A stretch of 64,000 bases of DNA from Flavisolibacter ginsenosidimutans (GTDB lineage Bacteria > Bacteroidota > Bacteroidia > Chitinophagales > Chitinophagaceae), in assembly GCF_007970805.1 (NCBI RefSeq), contig NZ_CP042433.1, forward strand, positions 2,728,001-2,792,000, read 5' to 3'. The position numbers and the translations under genes are program-made. The notes under the pieces were generated by a model, which saw only the letters and a list, made by a program, of their open reading frames with translations, had not been told where the DNA came from and ran no database searches. Of this stretch, positions 50,730-59,699 are shown in pieces (positions within the stretch are counted from its first letter, which is position 1; each line of letters starts with the position of its first letter).

Positions 50730-52202
50730 CTAATTGAACAACTTGAGTAATTCTTTTGACACCACTTCGCCGCTGATTAAACTTGGCGGCACACCCGGAC
50801 CGGGCACGGTAAACTGACCGGTATAAAAAAGATTTTTTACTTTCTTGCTCCGGCAAGAAGGACGGAAAATTGCTGTTTGCCGAAGGGTATTGGCAAGACC
50901 GTAAGCATTGCCTTTGTACGAATTATACTCACTTACAAAATCCGAAACCGAAAAAGCTTTTTTGAAAACAACGGCATCGGCAATGGATTGCCCGGTGTGC
51001 TTTTCCAACCGCTGAATAATCCGTTGAAAATATTGTTCCCGCAATTCTTCCGTATCGTCTTTCAAGCCCGATGCAACGGGTATTAACAACACCAGGTTTT
51101 CGCAACCTTCCGGTGCAACGCTGTCATCGGTTTTAGAAGAAACACTCAAATAAAACAAAGGTTCTTTTGGCCATTGCGGTTTTGCATAAATTTCACCGGC
51201 GTGTTGATCGAACGGAACATCAAAAAACAGCGAATGATGTAAAACATTTTGCAGCTTTTTGTTTAACCCAACGTAATACAAAAGGCAGGACGGCGCCAGC
51301 ACTTTTTTATTCCAGTAATCATCGTTGTACGTGCGCCATTGTTGCGGCAACAAATGCGATTCGGTGAATTGATAATCGGCACCGCTGATAACGGCATCGG
51401 CTTCGTAAATGGCCTTATCAGTTATCAGCCTTTTTGCCTTGCCGTTCTCAATAATTATTTCCTGCGCGGCTTCGTTGAACCTGAATTCAACGCCCAGTTC
51501 CTCGGCCAATTCCTGCATTGCTTTTACAATACTGAACATGCCGGCTTCAGGATACCAGGTGCCGCCAACAATGTCGGCATAATTCATCAGGCTGTAAAGC
51601 GCCGGCGTGTTTTGCGGCAAGGCACCCAAAAACAAAATGGGGAACTCCATCAACTGCCGCAAGCGCGGATGCTGAAAATGTTTTGCCACATGCGACTGAA
51701 TCGAAGTAAACACATCCAGCCTGAACACGTTTTTTATGACGTTCCAATCCAAAAATTCCGTGAGCGATTGACCGGGTTTGTACACCAGGTCCTGCATGCC
51801 GATTTTGTATTTAAGCGAAGCTTCTTTTAGGTATTTGTCCAGCTTCTCTCCAGCGCCTTTTTCAAACGATTCAAAAACGTTTTTGAATTCTCCATAATCA
51901 GCGGGAATGTCGGTATGGCCATCGTTCCAATAAACACGGTACGAAGGACTGAGACGAAGGAGCGAATAATAATCCGCAACGCTTTTACCGAATTGCGCAA
52001 AGAAGCGTTCAAACACATCGGGCATCCAATACCAACTCGGGCCCATGTCGTAGGTAAAGCCTGCTGCTTTCAGTTGTTGCGCACGGCCCCCGGCGGAAGA
52101 ATTTTTCTCCACTACCGTTACCTTCCATCCTGCTTTTGCCATAAAAGCGGCCGACGAAAGTCCGGCAAAGCCCGCGCCTATAATGACAACCGATTTGCTC
52201 AC
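50730..52202 (-). CDS. crtI: phytoene desaturase CrtI
   Basis: 490 residues starting with GTG 52202, which overlaps the stop of the sigma factor gene as GTGA. The FAD-binding motif GAGFAG is at residues 9-14. PSWYWMPDVFERFF and the C-terminal NLFYTGQFTVPGPGVPPSLISG match CrtI-type desaturases. The enzyme converts phytoene to lycopene or a related polyene at the membrane. The 4-bp overlap with the ECF sigma gene makes joint translation likely. Confidence 0.93.
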   Translation of the reverse strand: MSKSVVIIGAGFAGLSSAAFMAKAGWKVTVVEKNSSAGGRAQQLKAAGFTYDMGPSWYWMPDVFERFFAQFGKSVADYYSLLRLSPSYRVYWNDGHTDIPADYGEFKNVFESFEKGAGEKLDKYLKEASLKYKIGMQDLVYKPGQSLTEFLDWNVIKNVFRLDVFTSIQSHVAKHFQHPRLRQLMEFPILFLGALPQNTPALYSLMNYADIVGGTWYPEAGMFSIVKAMQELAEELGVEFRFNEAAQEIIIENGKAKRLITDKAIYEADAVISGADYQFTESHLLPQQWRTYNDDYWNKKVLAPSCLLYYVGLNKKLQNVLHHSLFFDVPFDQHAGEIYAKPQWPKEPLFYLSVSSKTDDSVAPEGCENLVLLIPVASGLKDDTEELREQYFQRIIQRLEKHTGQSIADAVVFKKAFSVSDFVSEYNSYKGNAYGLANTLRQTAIFRPSCRSKKVKNLFYTGQFTVPGPGVPPSLISGEVVSKELLKLFN

Positions 52203-52678
52203 CGCTCAATTTGTTTTTGTAAAAGTTTTTTGGCAAAATGAATGCGGCTTTTAATCGTGCCCAGCGGCTCGTTCAGCGCATAAGCAATTTCGTGATACTT
52301 GTAACCGTGCAGGTAAAGGGTGCAGGCCTTTTTAAAAATGACCGGCATATCGTGAACGGCCCCGTTTATTTCTTTTAGCCGAAGCAGCGACTCAGACGAC
52401 AAACCGTAAGGCGAAACAGATTGCCTGACCACTTCCATTACTGCTTTCTTGCGGGCCTTGCGGCGGTATTCGTTAATGAAGATGTTGCGCATAATGGTAA
52501 ACAACCAAGCCTTAATGTTCGTATCCGGCTCGTATTTTTCGCGGTAAGTAAAGGCCTTGCAAAGCGTTTCCTGGCACAGGTCTTTCGCCGATTCGTAGTC
52601 TTTGGTTAAGGTAATGGCAAATGGTTTTAAGCCATCGGCATGGCGCAAAACCATGCTGTTGAATTCGTGCGTCCCCAT
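52199..52678 (-). CDS. ECF-type RNA polymerase sigma factor of the carotenoid operon
   Basis: 159 residues. Sigma region 2 lies at about 10-75 (KDLCQETLCKAF, AWLFTIMRNIFINEYRR). Region 4 is at about 105-155 (YLHGYKYHEIAYALNEPLGTIKSRI, helix-turn-helix). The gene is the first of the sigma-crtI-crtB-idi-crtZ run and overlaps crtI by 4 bp. No anti-sigma gene is adjacent. In myxobacteria the ECF factor CarQ drives light-induced carotenoid genes; a similar role here is inference. Transcription probably starts at the TAGCTTTG at 52701-52708 (minus strand). Confidence 0.87.
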   Translation of the reverse strand: MGTHEFNSMVLRHADGLKPFAITLTKDYESAKDLCQETLCKAFTYREKYEPDTNIKAWLFTIMRNIFINEYRRKARKKAVMEVVRQSVSPYGLSSESLLRLKEINGAVHDMPVIFKKACTLYLHGYKYHEIAYALNEPLGTIKSRIHFAKKLLQKQIER

Positions 52679-52700
52679 TTTTGTTTAAAATTTTCTGCCT

Positions 52701-52769
52701 CAAAGCTAAACAAGATTTTCAAACCAAAAACAACTTTGTTTAAAAAATTATTCAAACATCTTAAACAAA
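52701..52769 (-). promoter_or_regulatory. promoter and inverted-repeat operator before the sigma-crt operon
   Basis: On the minus strand a perfect -7 element TAGCTTTG (52701-52708) lies 23 bp before the sigma factor ATG. Further up, TTTGTTTAA (52735-52743 on the plus strand) and its reverse complement TTAAACAAA (52761-52769) form a 9-bp inverted repeat with 17 bp between. Extra TTTGTTTA-like words occur at 52681 and 52706. It is a likely binding site for the MerR/B12 regulator. Confidence 0.5.
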
Positions 52770-52782
52770 ATACTTGCCGGAA

Positions 52783-53661
52783 TTAGCTTATTGCCTGGAT
52801 ATACGTTTGAACGGCATCGAGGGATTGAAGCATGGCCACGTTAGCAAGAGGGCTTCGTTTTACCAGTTGGGCCACAAAGCCCGAGAGAAGAACGGTGCAG
52901 CCGGTGGCGTTTGCGCTCAGGTGCTGCAGAAAGCGTTGAAATTTAGAGTGGCCGGGAAAAGATGTAAGATGCGAGTACACGTACTGCGGCCTTTTTGCCT
53001 GCATAATATAATCCATGTCTTTTAGCGGCACGTTGGCTCCCAGGTAAATAACCGGCAGGCTTTTTTTGCGAAGAAGATAGTAAACATACAAGAGGCCAAT
53101 CTCGTGATGTTCGCCTTCGGGCAGGAACAAAATAAAAAGCGGTGCGTTGTTCTGTGGGAGTGGAAGGCCGCCAATAGCAAAGATGATTTTTTGCCGGATG
53201 ATGGCCGACACCAAATGTTCCTGCACGGGGCGCAGGCGATTGGTTTGCCAAAGAATACCCACTCGTTCCAAGAAACGAAACACCACCCCCGAAATGGTTT
53301 TTTCGATGCCTTGCCTTTGTATTTCTTTGGTCAGCAGGTGTTCAAGTTCGTGACTTTTTAAATCAACGGTGCAGCCAATAAGCTCGTTCACGATGAATTC
53401 ATCTTTCGCGTCGGGCTGATTCAGGCCCAATACCGCTTCTGTGCGTTGCTCAGGAACCATTTCATCAATGCGGGAAATTTTATAGCCGTATTTATTCAGC
53501 AACGCAACGGTGAGAAGTGTTTTCAGTTCCTCGTTGTTGTAGCGCCGAATGTTAGTGGACGTACGCGAAGGCCGCAAAAAATGATAACGCTGCTCCCAAA
53601 TGCGAATGGTGTGTGCCTTGATGCCGGAAAGTGATTCGAGTTCTTTGATCGTAAAGCTCAT
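52783..53661 (-). CDS. MerR-family regulator with cobalamin-binding domain (CarH/LitR-like)
   Basis: 292 residues from ATG 53661. The N-terminal MerR helix-turn-helix spans about 1-70 (FTIKELESLSGIKAHTIRIWEQRY). The C-terminal part has the W-x9-EH motif (W138, E148, H149) and ExHxxG (E184, H186, G189). These are the cobalamin-capping and binding motifs of CarH-type photoreceptors. Such proteins use adenosylcobalamin as chromophore: they repress in the dark, and light breaks the cobalt-carbon bond and releases them from DNA. It lies 104 bp upstream of the sigma-crt operon, on the same strand. Confidence 0.85.
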   Translation of the reverse strand: MSFTIKELESLSGIKAHTIRIWEQRYHFLRPSRTSTNIRRYNNEELKTLLTVALLNKYGYKISRIDEMVPEQRTEAVLGLNQPDAKDEFIVNELIGCTVDLKSHELEHLLTKEIQRQGIEKTISGVVFRFLERVGILWQTNRLRPVQEHLVSAIIRQKIIFAIGGLPLPQNNAPLFILFLPEGEHHEIGLLYVYYLLRKKSLPVIYLGANVPLKDMDYIMQAKRPQYVYSHLTSFPGHSKFQRFLQHLSANATGCTVLLSGFVAQLVKRSPLANVAMLQSLDAVQTYIQAIS

Positions 53662-53697
53662 CACCTTATTGACAAACAAAAAAAGCTTTGGTTGATT

Positions 53698-54429
53698 TTA
53701 CAGTGTGGAGTTAAGCAAAAGACCGCTTTCTTTTAGCCGGCTAAATGTGGCGCTCGATGAAAGTTTTTGCAAGGCCGCAAGGTGCCGCGGATTGTGAAGG
53801 TCGGTGCCGGCAAGGCTGTAGTAATTCTTTTTGCAAAGATATTCGGCCAGTTCCTGCACCGATTTGCCGTAGTAGCCGGTAAGGGAAAGAAGGTTCAGTT
53901 GAAACAGGCAACCGGCTTCTTTTAGTTCATCAAACGTCTGTTTGCGCTGTGCTAAATAAATGTATCGTTCGGGGTGAGCAATGACAGGTATATAGCCTTG
54001 TATTTGTAGTTGAAAAAGTACTTGCTGCAAGTCCATCGGCGCGGTGATCATTGAAAATTCGACCAGCACTTTGTTGCCGCTGATGGGAAGCAGCGGCTCC
54101 TTGGCCTTCAGGTTCTCTTCAAAATACTCGTCAATAAAATACTCAGCAGCGGCCTGCAATTCCATGCTGATGCCTTCTTCGGCCATTGCTCCTTTCAGTC
54201 CTTCCAAGCCTTTTGCAATGATGTCTGCCGTGTTGGGATAAACTTCCCAAAGAATGTGCGGTGTGGTGACGAGTTTTTTATAGCCAAGTTTCTGAAGGCC
54301 TTTAATCAGTTCAAGCGAAGCGGCCATATCAGGCGCACCGTCGTCAATGCCGGGAATAAGGTGCGAGTGCATATCGGCATGAAGCCAGCTTAAGTCAAGG
54401 TCAGCAGATTTTTTTCCAAAAAACAACAT
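53698..54429 (-). CDS. PHP-type tyrosine-protein phosphatase (CpsB/YwqE-like)
   Basis: 243 residues. LHADMHSHLIPGIDDG (metal-binding His/Asp), TTPHILWEVYP, AAEYFIDEYF, VIAHPERY and AGTDLHNPRH give the metal ligands of the PHP phosphoesterase fold. CpsB-type enzymes dephosphorylate the tyrosine kinase that controls capsule or exopolysaccharide export. The polysaccharide genes on its right support that role; no kinase gene is in the window. It ends 36 bp before the CarH-like gene. Confidence 0.85.
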   Translation of the reverse strand: MLFFGKKSADLDLSWLHADMHSHLIPGIDDGAPDMAASLELIKGLQKLGYKKLVTTPHILWEVYPNTADIIAKGLEGLKGAMAEEGISMELQAAAEYFIDEYFEENLKAKEPLLPISGNKVLVEFSMITAPMDLQQVLFQLQIQGYIPVIAHPERYIYLAQRKQTFDELKEAGCLFQLNLLSLTGYYGKSVQELAEYLCKKNYYSLAGTDLHNPRHLAALQKLSSSATFSRLKESGLLLNSTL

Positions 54430-54643
54430 GGCTTTATTTTCAATGCGCCCGAATATACTTCCGATTTTGTCACTTGAACAATCGAAAATAAGAATGACAA
54501 TTAGGAATAAATTCGCGAGTTCATATCGGTTGCAAGAAATTCAAACGACGAATAATTAAATGAACCAGCCGGCCTTGGCCTCATTTTTATAAACTAAGGG
54601 ATAAAAAACAAAGAAGCGTTCCTTTAAAAACCGCAGAGTTACC

Positions 54644-55801
54644 ATGAAGAAATTTTTGATTGTCGGCGCAGGTTTTTCCGGCGCCGTATTGGCCAATGAA
54701 TTAGCAAACAACCTCCACTGCACCGTTGATGTTTTGGACGAGCGGGAACACATCGGTGGAAATTGTTACACAGAACGCGACAAAGAAACCGGCGTGATGG
54801 TGCATACTTACGGACCACACATTTTTAACACCGACCGCAAAGACATCTGGGATTACGTAAACCGCTTCATTGAATTGGTGCCTTACACAAACCGGGTGAA
54901 AGCATTGTACAACGGCCAGGTTTATTCACTGCCCATTAACCTGCACACCATCAACCAGTTTTTTGGCAAAACATTTTCGCCCAAAGAAGCCAAAGATTTT
55001 ATTGTATCCATTGCCGACAATTCCATTGAAGACCCGCAGAATTTTGAAGAGCAGGCCATGAAATTCATCGGCAAAGATTTATACAAAGCTTTTTTTTACG
55101 GTTATACAAAAAAGCAATGGGGCTGCGAACCCACCGAGCTTCCGGCTGCCATTTTAAAGCGCTTGCCGGTACGGTTTAACTACAACGATAATTATTACCA
55201 CACCGCTTACCAGGGCATTCCCCGCGACGGTTATACGCTCATGTTTGAAAAGCTGTTGAATCACCCGTCCATCACCGTAAAGCTGAACGCAAAGTTTGAC
55301 GCTTCGCAAGACGTATCGGGATACGACCACGTGTTTTTTACCGGTCCGCTTGACCAGTATTTCAACTACAAACACGGAAGGCTTGCGTACCGCACCGTTT
55401 ATTTTGAACGCGGCGTGGACGAAGGCGATTACCAGGGCAATGCGGTAATCAATTACAGCAACGAAGACGTGCCTTACACCCGTGTGCACGAGCACAAACA
55501 TTTCACGCCCTGGGAGCAACACGACAAAACCGTTTATTTTAAAGAATACAGCAAAGAGACAGGCGAGGAAGACATTCCGTATTATCCAAAACGCCTGGCC
55601 GACGACAAAGCGAAACTGTTGCAATACCGCAAAGAAGCTGAAGCGTTAAAAAGTGTAAGCTTTTTGGGAAGATTGGCCACCTATCGTTACATGGACATGC
55701 ACCACGTCGTTGGCGAAGCCCTTGACTACGCAAAGCAGTTCGTCCAAAGCGAAACACAAGGCACTACGCCGCCGGTATTTCCAAACGAAGAAGCACAGTA
55801 A
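54644..55801 (+). CDS. glf: UDP-galactopyranose mutase
   Basis: 385 residues. The N-terminal FAD motif GAGFSGAVLANELA is followed by DEREHIGGNCYTE and HTYGPHIFNT, with YTKKQWGC, HKHFTPWEQ and FLGRLATYRYMDMHHV downstream. These are the signature blocks of Glf. The reduced flavoenzyme interconverts UDP-galactopyranose and UDP-galactofuranose, the donor for Galf in surface polysaccharides. It is divergent from the PHP phosphatase and convergent with the epimerase. Confidence 0.93.
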   Translation: MKKFLIVGAGFSGAVLANELANNLHCTVDVLDEREHIGGNCYTERDKETGVMVHTYGPHIFNTDRKDIWDYVNRFIELVPYTNRVKALYNGQVYSLPINLHTINQFFGKTFSPKEAKDFIVSIADNSIEDPQNFEEQAMKFIGKDLYKAFFYGYTKKQWGCEPTELPAAILKRLPVRFNYNDNYYHTAYQGIPRDGYTLMFEKLLNHPSITVKLNAKFDASQDVSGYDHVFFTGPLDQYFNYKHGRLAYRTVYFERGVDEGDYQGNAVINYSNEDVPYTRVHEHKHFTPWEQHDKTVYFKEYSKETGEEDIPYYPKRLADDKAKLLQYRKEAEALKSVSFLGRLATYRYMDMHHVVGEALDYAKQFVQSETQGTTPPVFPNEEAQ

Positions 55802-55822
55802 GTTTTATAAACGTACCGAAAC

Positions 55823-55857
55823 AAAAAAGCCACCCGCGTTTGCAAGGTGGCTTTTTT
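55823..55857. terminator. bidirectional terminator
   Basis: AAAAAAGCCACC (55823-55834) pairs exactly with GGTGGCTTTTTT (55846-55857) between the convergent glf and epimerase genes. Confidence 0.92.
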
Positions 55858-55875
55858 GTTTGACGTTCGTAAGAA

Positions 55876-56910
55876 TTATCCCGCGTTCGTCGGCTTGGGA
55901 AGATTGTAGTATTCAAGGTACCAGGCCAAAAATTTTTCGATGCCCTTTTCCAGCGGTGTATTGGACTTGTAACCTGTATCGGCCGAAAGCAAGGTTGTAT
56001 CGGCATAGGTTTCATGCACGTCGCCAGGCTGCATGGGCAAGAGCTCTTTTTTGGCTTCCTTGCCCAAACCTTTTTCCATGAGTTCAATGAATTCCATCAG
56101 GTCAACTGGCTTGCTATTGCCGATGTTGTAAATTTTGTATTCCTCCGGCAGAAGTTGCATAACCCTTTCAATGCCGTCAACAATATCATCAACGTAGGTA
56201 AAATCGCGTTTCAGCTTTCCGTGATTGAACACTTTTATCGGCCTTCCTTCCTGTATAGCGCTGGCAAAAAGCATGGGCGCCATATCAGGCCGCCCCCACG
56301 GTCCGTAAACGGTAAAAAAGCGTAAGCCGGTTGTGGGTAGGTTATACAAGTGATGATATGTATAAGCCATTAATTCGTTGCTCTTCTTTGTAGCAGCATA
56401 AAGCGAAACAGGATGATCGGTGCGCTGTGTTTCGCGGTAAGGCGTAGAAGCATCGTCGCCATAAACACTGGAGCTGCTGGCAAAGATGAGGTGCTTCACA
56501 CGGTTTAACTTGCAACACTCCAACAGGTTGACAAAACCGCTCACATTGCTGGCAATGTAGGCGTGAGGATTCGCCATGCTGTAACGCACACCCGCTTGCG
56601 CAGCCAGGTGTACCACAATATCAAACCGCTGCGAAGCAAACAGGACCTGCATGGCATCAAGGTTTTGCAGGTCAAGTCGAATGAATTGAAGATTATCGTA
56701 ACGAATGCTTTTGACAAGTGATCCGATTTTTGCTTCACCAGCATCAAAGCCTAGTTGCGCCAGCCTTGCGTATTTTAATTCGGGACTGTAATAATCGTTG
56801 ATGTTGTCAAGACCGGTTATTTCATAGGTTCCGGCTTTGGCTAATTTTTCTGTCAGGCTAAAACCAATAAACCCGGCCGTCCCGGTAATGAGGATTCGTT
56901 TTTTGTTCAT
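55876..56910 (-). CDS. NAD-dependent epimerase, UDP-glucuronate 4-epimerase-like
   Basis: 344 residues of the extended SDR type. ITGTAGFIGFSLTEKL binds NAD. LAAQAGVRYSMANP, FASSSSVYG and SLYAATKKSNE (catalytic Tyr and Lys) follow, then FFTVYGPWGRPDMA and KRDFTYVDDIV. The pattern fits bacterial UDP-glucuronate 4-epimerases (Cap1J/LpsL-like) that supply UDP-galacturonate for surface polysaccharides. A related UDP-glucose 4-epimerase cannot be excluded. It lies 33 bp after the glycosyltransferase gene and is probably in one operon with it. Confidence 0.87.
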   Translation of the reverse strand: MNKKRILITGTAGFIGFSLTEKLAKAGTYEITGLDNINDYYSPELKYARLAQLGFDAGEAKIGSLVKSIRYDNLQFIRLDLQNLDAMQVLFASQRFDIVVHLAAQAGVRYSMANPHAYIASNVSGFVNLLECCKLNRVKHLIFASSSSVYGDDASTPYRETQRTDHPVSLYAATKKSNELMAYTYHHLYNLPTTGLRFFTVYGPWGRPDMAPMLFASAIQEGRPIKVFNHGKLKRDFTYVDDIVDGIERVMQLLPEEYKIYNIGNSKPVDLMEFIELMEKGLGKEAKKELLPMQPGDVHETYADTTLLSADTGYKSNTPLEKGIEKFLAWYLEYYNLPKPTNAG

Positions 56911-56943
56911 GCAGTCTTATTTGCCAAATGGATGAAGAAAGGC

Positions 56944-58158
56944 TTAACGCAGAACAGCGTTCGCCGTCACTTTTTTGTGTAATAATTCGTAGTAGAGATC
57001 GGAAGTATCTTTTACCAACCGCTGGTAACTGAACCGCTTCAGCACATAGTTGGCGTTGTTGTTACCCAGCTTCTGCCTTATCGCTTCGTTGTTTACCAGG
57101 TTCAACAGATGCGAGCAAAACGTTTCGCTATCGGACACGTCGGCCAGCAGAGCTGTTTCGCCTTCTGAAACAATGTCGGCAATACCGCCAACCCTTGTGC
57201 TCACAATCGGCTTGTTGGCTGCCTGCGCTTCGATCAGACTTACCGGCGTGCCTTCGTTCAGGGAGGTAAGCGTAACGATATCAAGCCCGGCGTTCACAAA
57301 ATCCACGTCGCTGCGCCAGGAAGTAAAAATAAGCGGGTGCAGATGCGCGGTGTCGCGGTGCGTGGTAAACGACAGGCCCAAAGCACGGGCTTTGTTTTCC
57401 AAGTCTGCACGGGTTTCACCGTCACCAACAACAAAAGCCTTGATCTTTTTTGTAGTGTTTTTCACCACGTACGCAACGGCCGTTAAAAAGAGTTCGTGGT
57501 TTTTTACCGGAACAAGCCGGCCGATAATGCCAACGGCAATTTCATCGTCCTGCAAGCCAAACTCTTCCCGGAACTTTTTTCTTTTGAACGGCTGGTCTTC
57601 GCAAAATTTATCAAGATCGAGACCGAGTTGTATGACGCGGAATTTTTCGGGAGGCGCAATCCGGAACTCTTCTGTCAGTTCTTTCCGTTGTGCTTCGCTA
57701 ATGGCCACGATTGCGCTTGAGCGGCGGGCCAAGAAGCGCTCCGCATTGATATAAAAACTTGACTTAACGCTGTTAAAATAAGAATGAAAAACGTGACCAT
57801 GGTATGTATGGACGATAGCCGGGACACCGCAAACCGACGCTGCGAGACGACCCAAAGCTCCAGGTTTGGCAGCGTGTGTGTGAACAACGTCGGGTTTAAA
57901 TTCCTTGATTATACGTTTTAATTCCTTAAAAGCCTGAAAATCGTTGACAGGGTTTATGGAACGGCCCATTTGCGGAATGGTAATGTAATCAATCCCCAAT
58001 TGGCCGGCCAGGTAATCCGCGCTTTTTTCATGGGACTCTTTCTCGCCGACAACGAGCAAGGTTTCGAATTCAGGCGAAAGGTATTTGGTCAAATAGGTTG
58101 CGTTCAGTACCGGCCCTCCAACAATCAAACGATTTAATATCCTCAGGACTTTTGGCAT
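56944..58158 (-). CDS. glycosyltransferase family 4 protein
   Basis: 404 residues. The N-terminal acceptor half begins VLRILNRLIVGGP and holds VVHTHAAKPGALGRLAA. The C-terminal GT-B half has GIIGRLVPVKNHELFL and TSLNEGTPVSLIEAQA with the E-x7-E motif typical of retaining GT4 enzymes. It should transfer a sugar in surface polysaccharide assembly at the inner membrane's cytoplasmic side. Donor and acceptor unknown. It is upstream of the epimerase on the same strand. Confidence 0.87.
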   Translation of the reverse strand: MPKVLRILNRLIVGGPVLNATYLTKYLSPEFETLLVVGEKESHEKSADYLAGQLGIDYITIPQMGRSINPVNDFQAFKELKRIIKEFKPDVVHTHAAKPGALGRLAASVCGVPAIVHTYHGHVFHSYFNSVKSSFYINAERFLARRSSAIVAISEAQRKELTEEFRIAPPEKFRVIQLGLDLDKFCEDQPFKRKKFREEFGLQDDEIAVGIIGRLVPVKNHELFLTAVAYVVKNTTKKIKAFVVGDGETRADLENKARALGLSFTTHRDTAHLHPLIFTSWRSDVDFVNAGLDIVTLTSLNEGTPVSLIEAQAANKPIVSTRVGGIADIVSEGETALLADVSDSETFCSHLLNLVNNEAIRQKLGNNNANYVLKRFSYQRLVKDTSDLYYELLHKKVTANAVLR

Positions 58159-58308
58159 AAAAAAACTGCACGAAAATAAGGCAAAAGATGGATGCGCTTA
58201 AGAAAATAGAAATTATACCAGCTTTGCAATTCCGTAGGGCAAAAACTGTATTTTAAAAGTAAACCGAAAATTAATATCCTATTTTCGCTGCCCTAAGAAT
58301 ACGCGTTT

Positions 58309-59679
58309 GTGGAAGTACAGAACCTTACAGTTTGGGATTGGGTATTAACTCCGTTTTATCTGCTCGTTTTAGTTTTACTTGCCCGGCGCATTCGGAACCG
58401 GAATTACCCGATCGGCCATCCGCTGCGTCAGTATTACCTGGCAGGCTTTTACGCAAAATTGGGAGGAGCAATTTTTATTGGGTTGGTTTACCATTTTTAT
58501 TACAACGGAGGCGATACGTTCAATTACTTTAACCATGCACGCATTATTAATTCCTCCTTGTCCGACTCATGGAGCACCTGGTTTAAGTTAATCACCCATG
58601 CGTCACCCATACAAAACCCTGAAGTTTATCCCTATTCTTCTCAACTTTATTGGTATGATGCGCCTTCGGAATATACAGTAGCCGTCATTACAGCAATCTT
58701 TTCGTTGTTCACGGGTACGACCTACCTGCCCACAGCGTTAATTTTCGCGTTCGTCTCGTTTAGCGGTATCTGGGCCATGTACCGAACCTTCGTACAACTT
58801 TACCCACGCTTAAAGCATGCATTGGCACTTACTTTTCTATTTATCCCCAGCACTGTTGTTTGGGGCTCGGGTATTTTCAAGGATACGATCTGCATGTTTG
58901 GACTGGGCTGGATGACGTACGCCACTTTCCGATTATTTGTGAACCGTGATTTTTCGGTCAGGAATTCTGTATTAATCGTACTGAGCTTTTACCTCATTGC
59001 GGTAATCAAGCTATACATCCTCCTTGCGTATTTGCCGGCATTGGCCTTATGGCTTTTACTGACCTATTCAAAAAAAATCAAGGCGGCGTCCGTTCGCTGG
59101 GCTGTAAACGGTATTCTCATTCTGGCAACGATGGGCGGCACGGCCTTCTTTATGCAACAATTTGCCGATGAACTAAAGAAATACTCTTTAGAACAACTGT
59201 TAACAACTGCAGAAACCACAAGAAGTTGGACAAATTACGCAGCCGGTGACGAGGGTTCTGTTTACAATATCGGGCAAATTGACGGTTCGCTGGGAAGTAC
59301 ACTTGCCTTGTTTCCCCAAGCCGTAGTAGTGACTTTGTTCAGGCCCTACCTTTGGGAGGCAAGGAAACTCATTGTGGCCCTGTCAGCCATCGAAGCATTG
59401 GCCTTTCTTTACCTGACGCTTCGCGTATTCCTCGACCGGAAAGCCAAGCCTTTACGAACGGTGATACGAGACCCTAACGTTCTTTTTTGCCTCGTGTTCT
59501 CACTCGTGTTTTCATTTGCCGTAGGCGCATCGTCAGGTAACTTTGGCGCCTTGTCCCGCTATAAAATTCCCTGCCTGCCTTTTTACGCTGCCTTTCTTGC
59601 GGTTATGCTGGGTAAAGAAGACCCCGAAAAGAAAACGAAGGGAGCCAGTGTTACGCTTGTCGCACAACACGTAGTTTAA
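58309..59679 (+). CDS. polytopic membrane protein, possible GT-C-like enzyme
   Basis: 456 residues from GTG 58309 with about ten membrane helices (first at 12-27, last at about 425-440). Notable blocks are FYYNGGDTFNYFNHARI near the start (a D in the first loop, as in many GT-C glycosyltransferases), IFKDTICMFGLGWMTY, and GNFGALSRYKIPCLPFY. No named family recognised. In context it may be a lipid-linked-sugar glycosyltransferase or a polysaccharide polymerase; both are inference. It is the only plus-strand gene in a minus-strand polysaccharide region. Confidence 0.6.
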   Translation: MEVQNLTVWDWVLTPFYLLVLVLLARRIRNRNYPIGHPLRQYYLAGFYAKLGGAIFIGLVYHFYYNGGDTFNYFNHARIINSSLSDSWSTWFKLITHASPIQNPEVYPYSSQLYWYDAPSEYTVAVITAIFSLFTGTTYLPTALIFAFVSFSGIWAMYRTFVQLYPRLKHALALTFLFIPSTVVWGSGIFKDTICMFGLGWMTYATFRLFVNRDFSVRNSVLIVLSFYLIAVIKLYILLAYLPALALWLLLTYSKKIKAASVRWAVNGILILATMGGTAFFMQQFADELKKYSLEQLLTTAETTRSWTNYAAGDEGSVYNIGQIDGSLGSTLALFPQAVVVTLFRPYLWEARKLIVALSAIEALAFLYLTLRVFLDRKAKPLRTVIRDPNVLFCLVFSLVFSFAVGASSGNFGALSRYKIPCLPFYAAFLAVMLGKEDPEKKTKGASVTLVAQHVV

Positions 59680-59699
59680 ACAGAATTGGTTTTCGTTTA

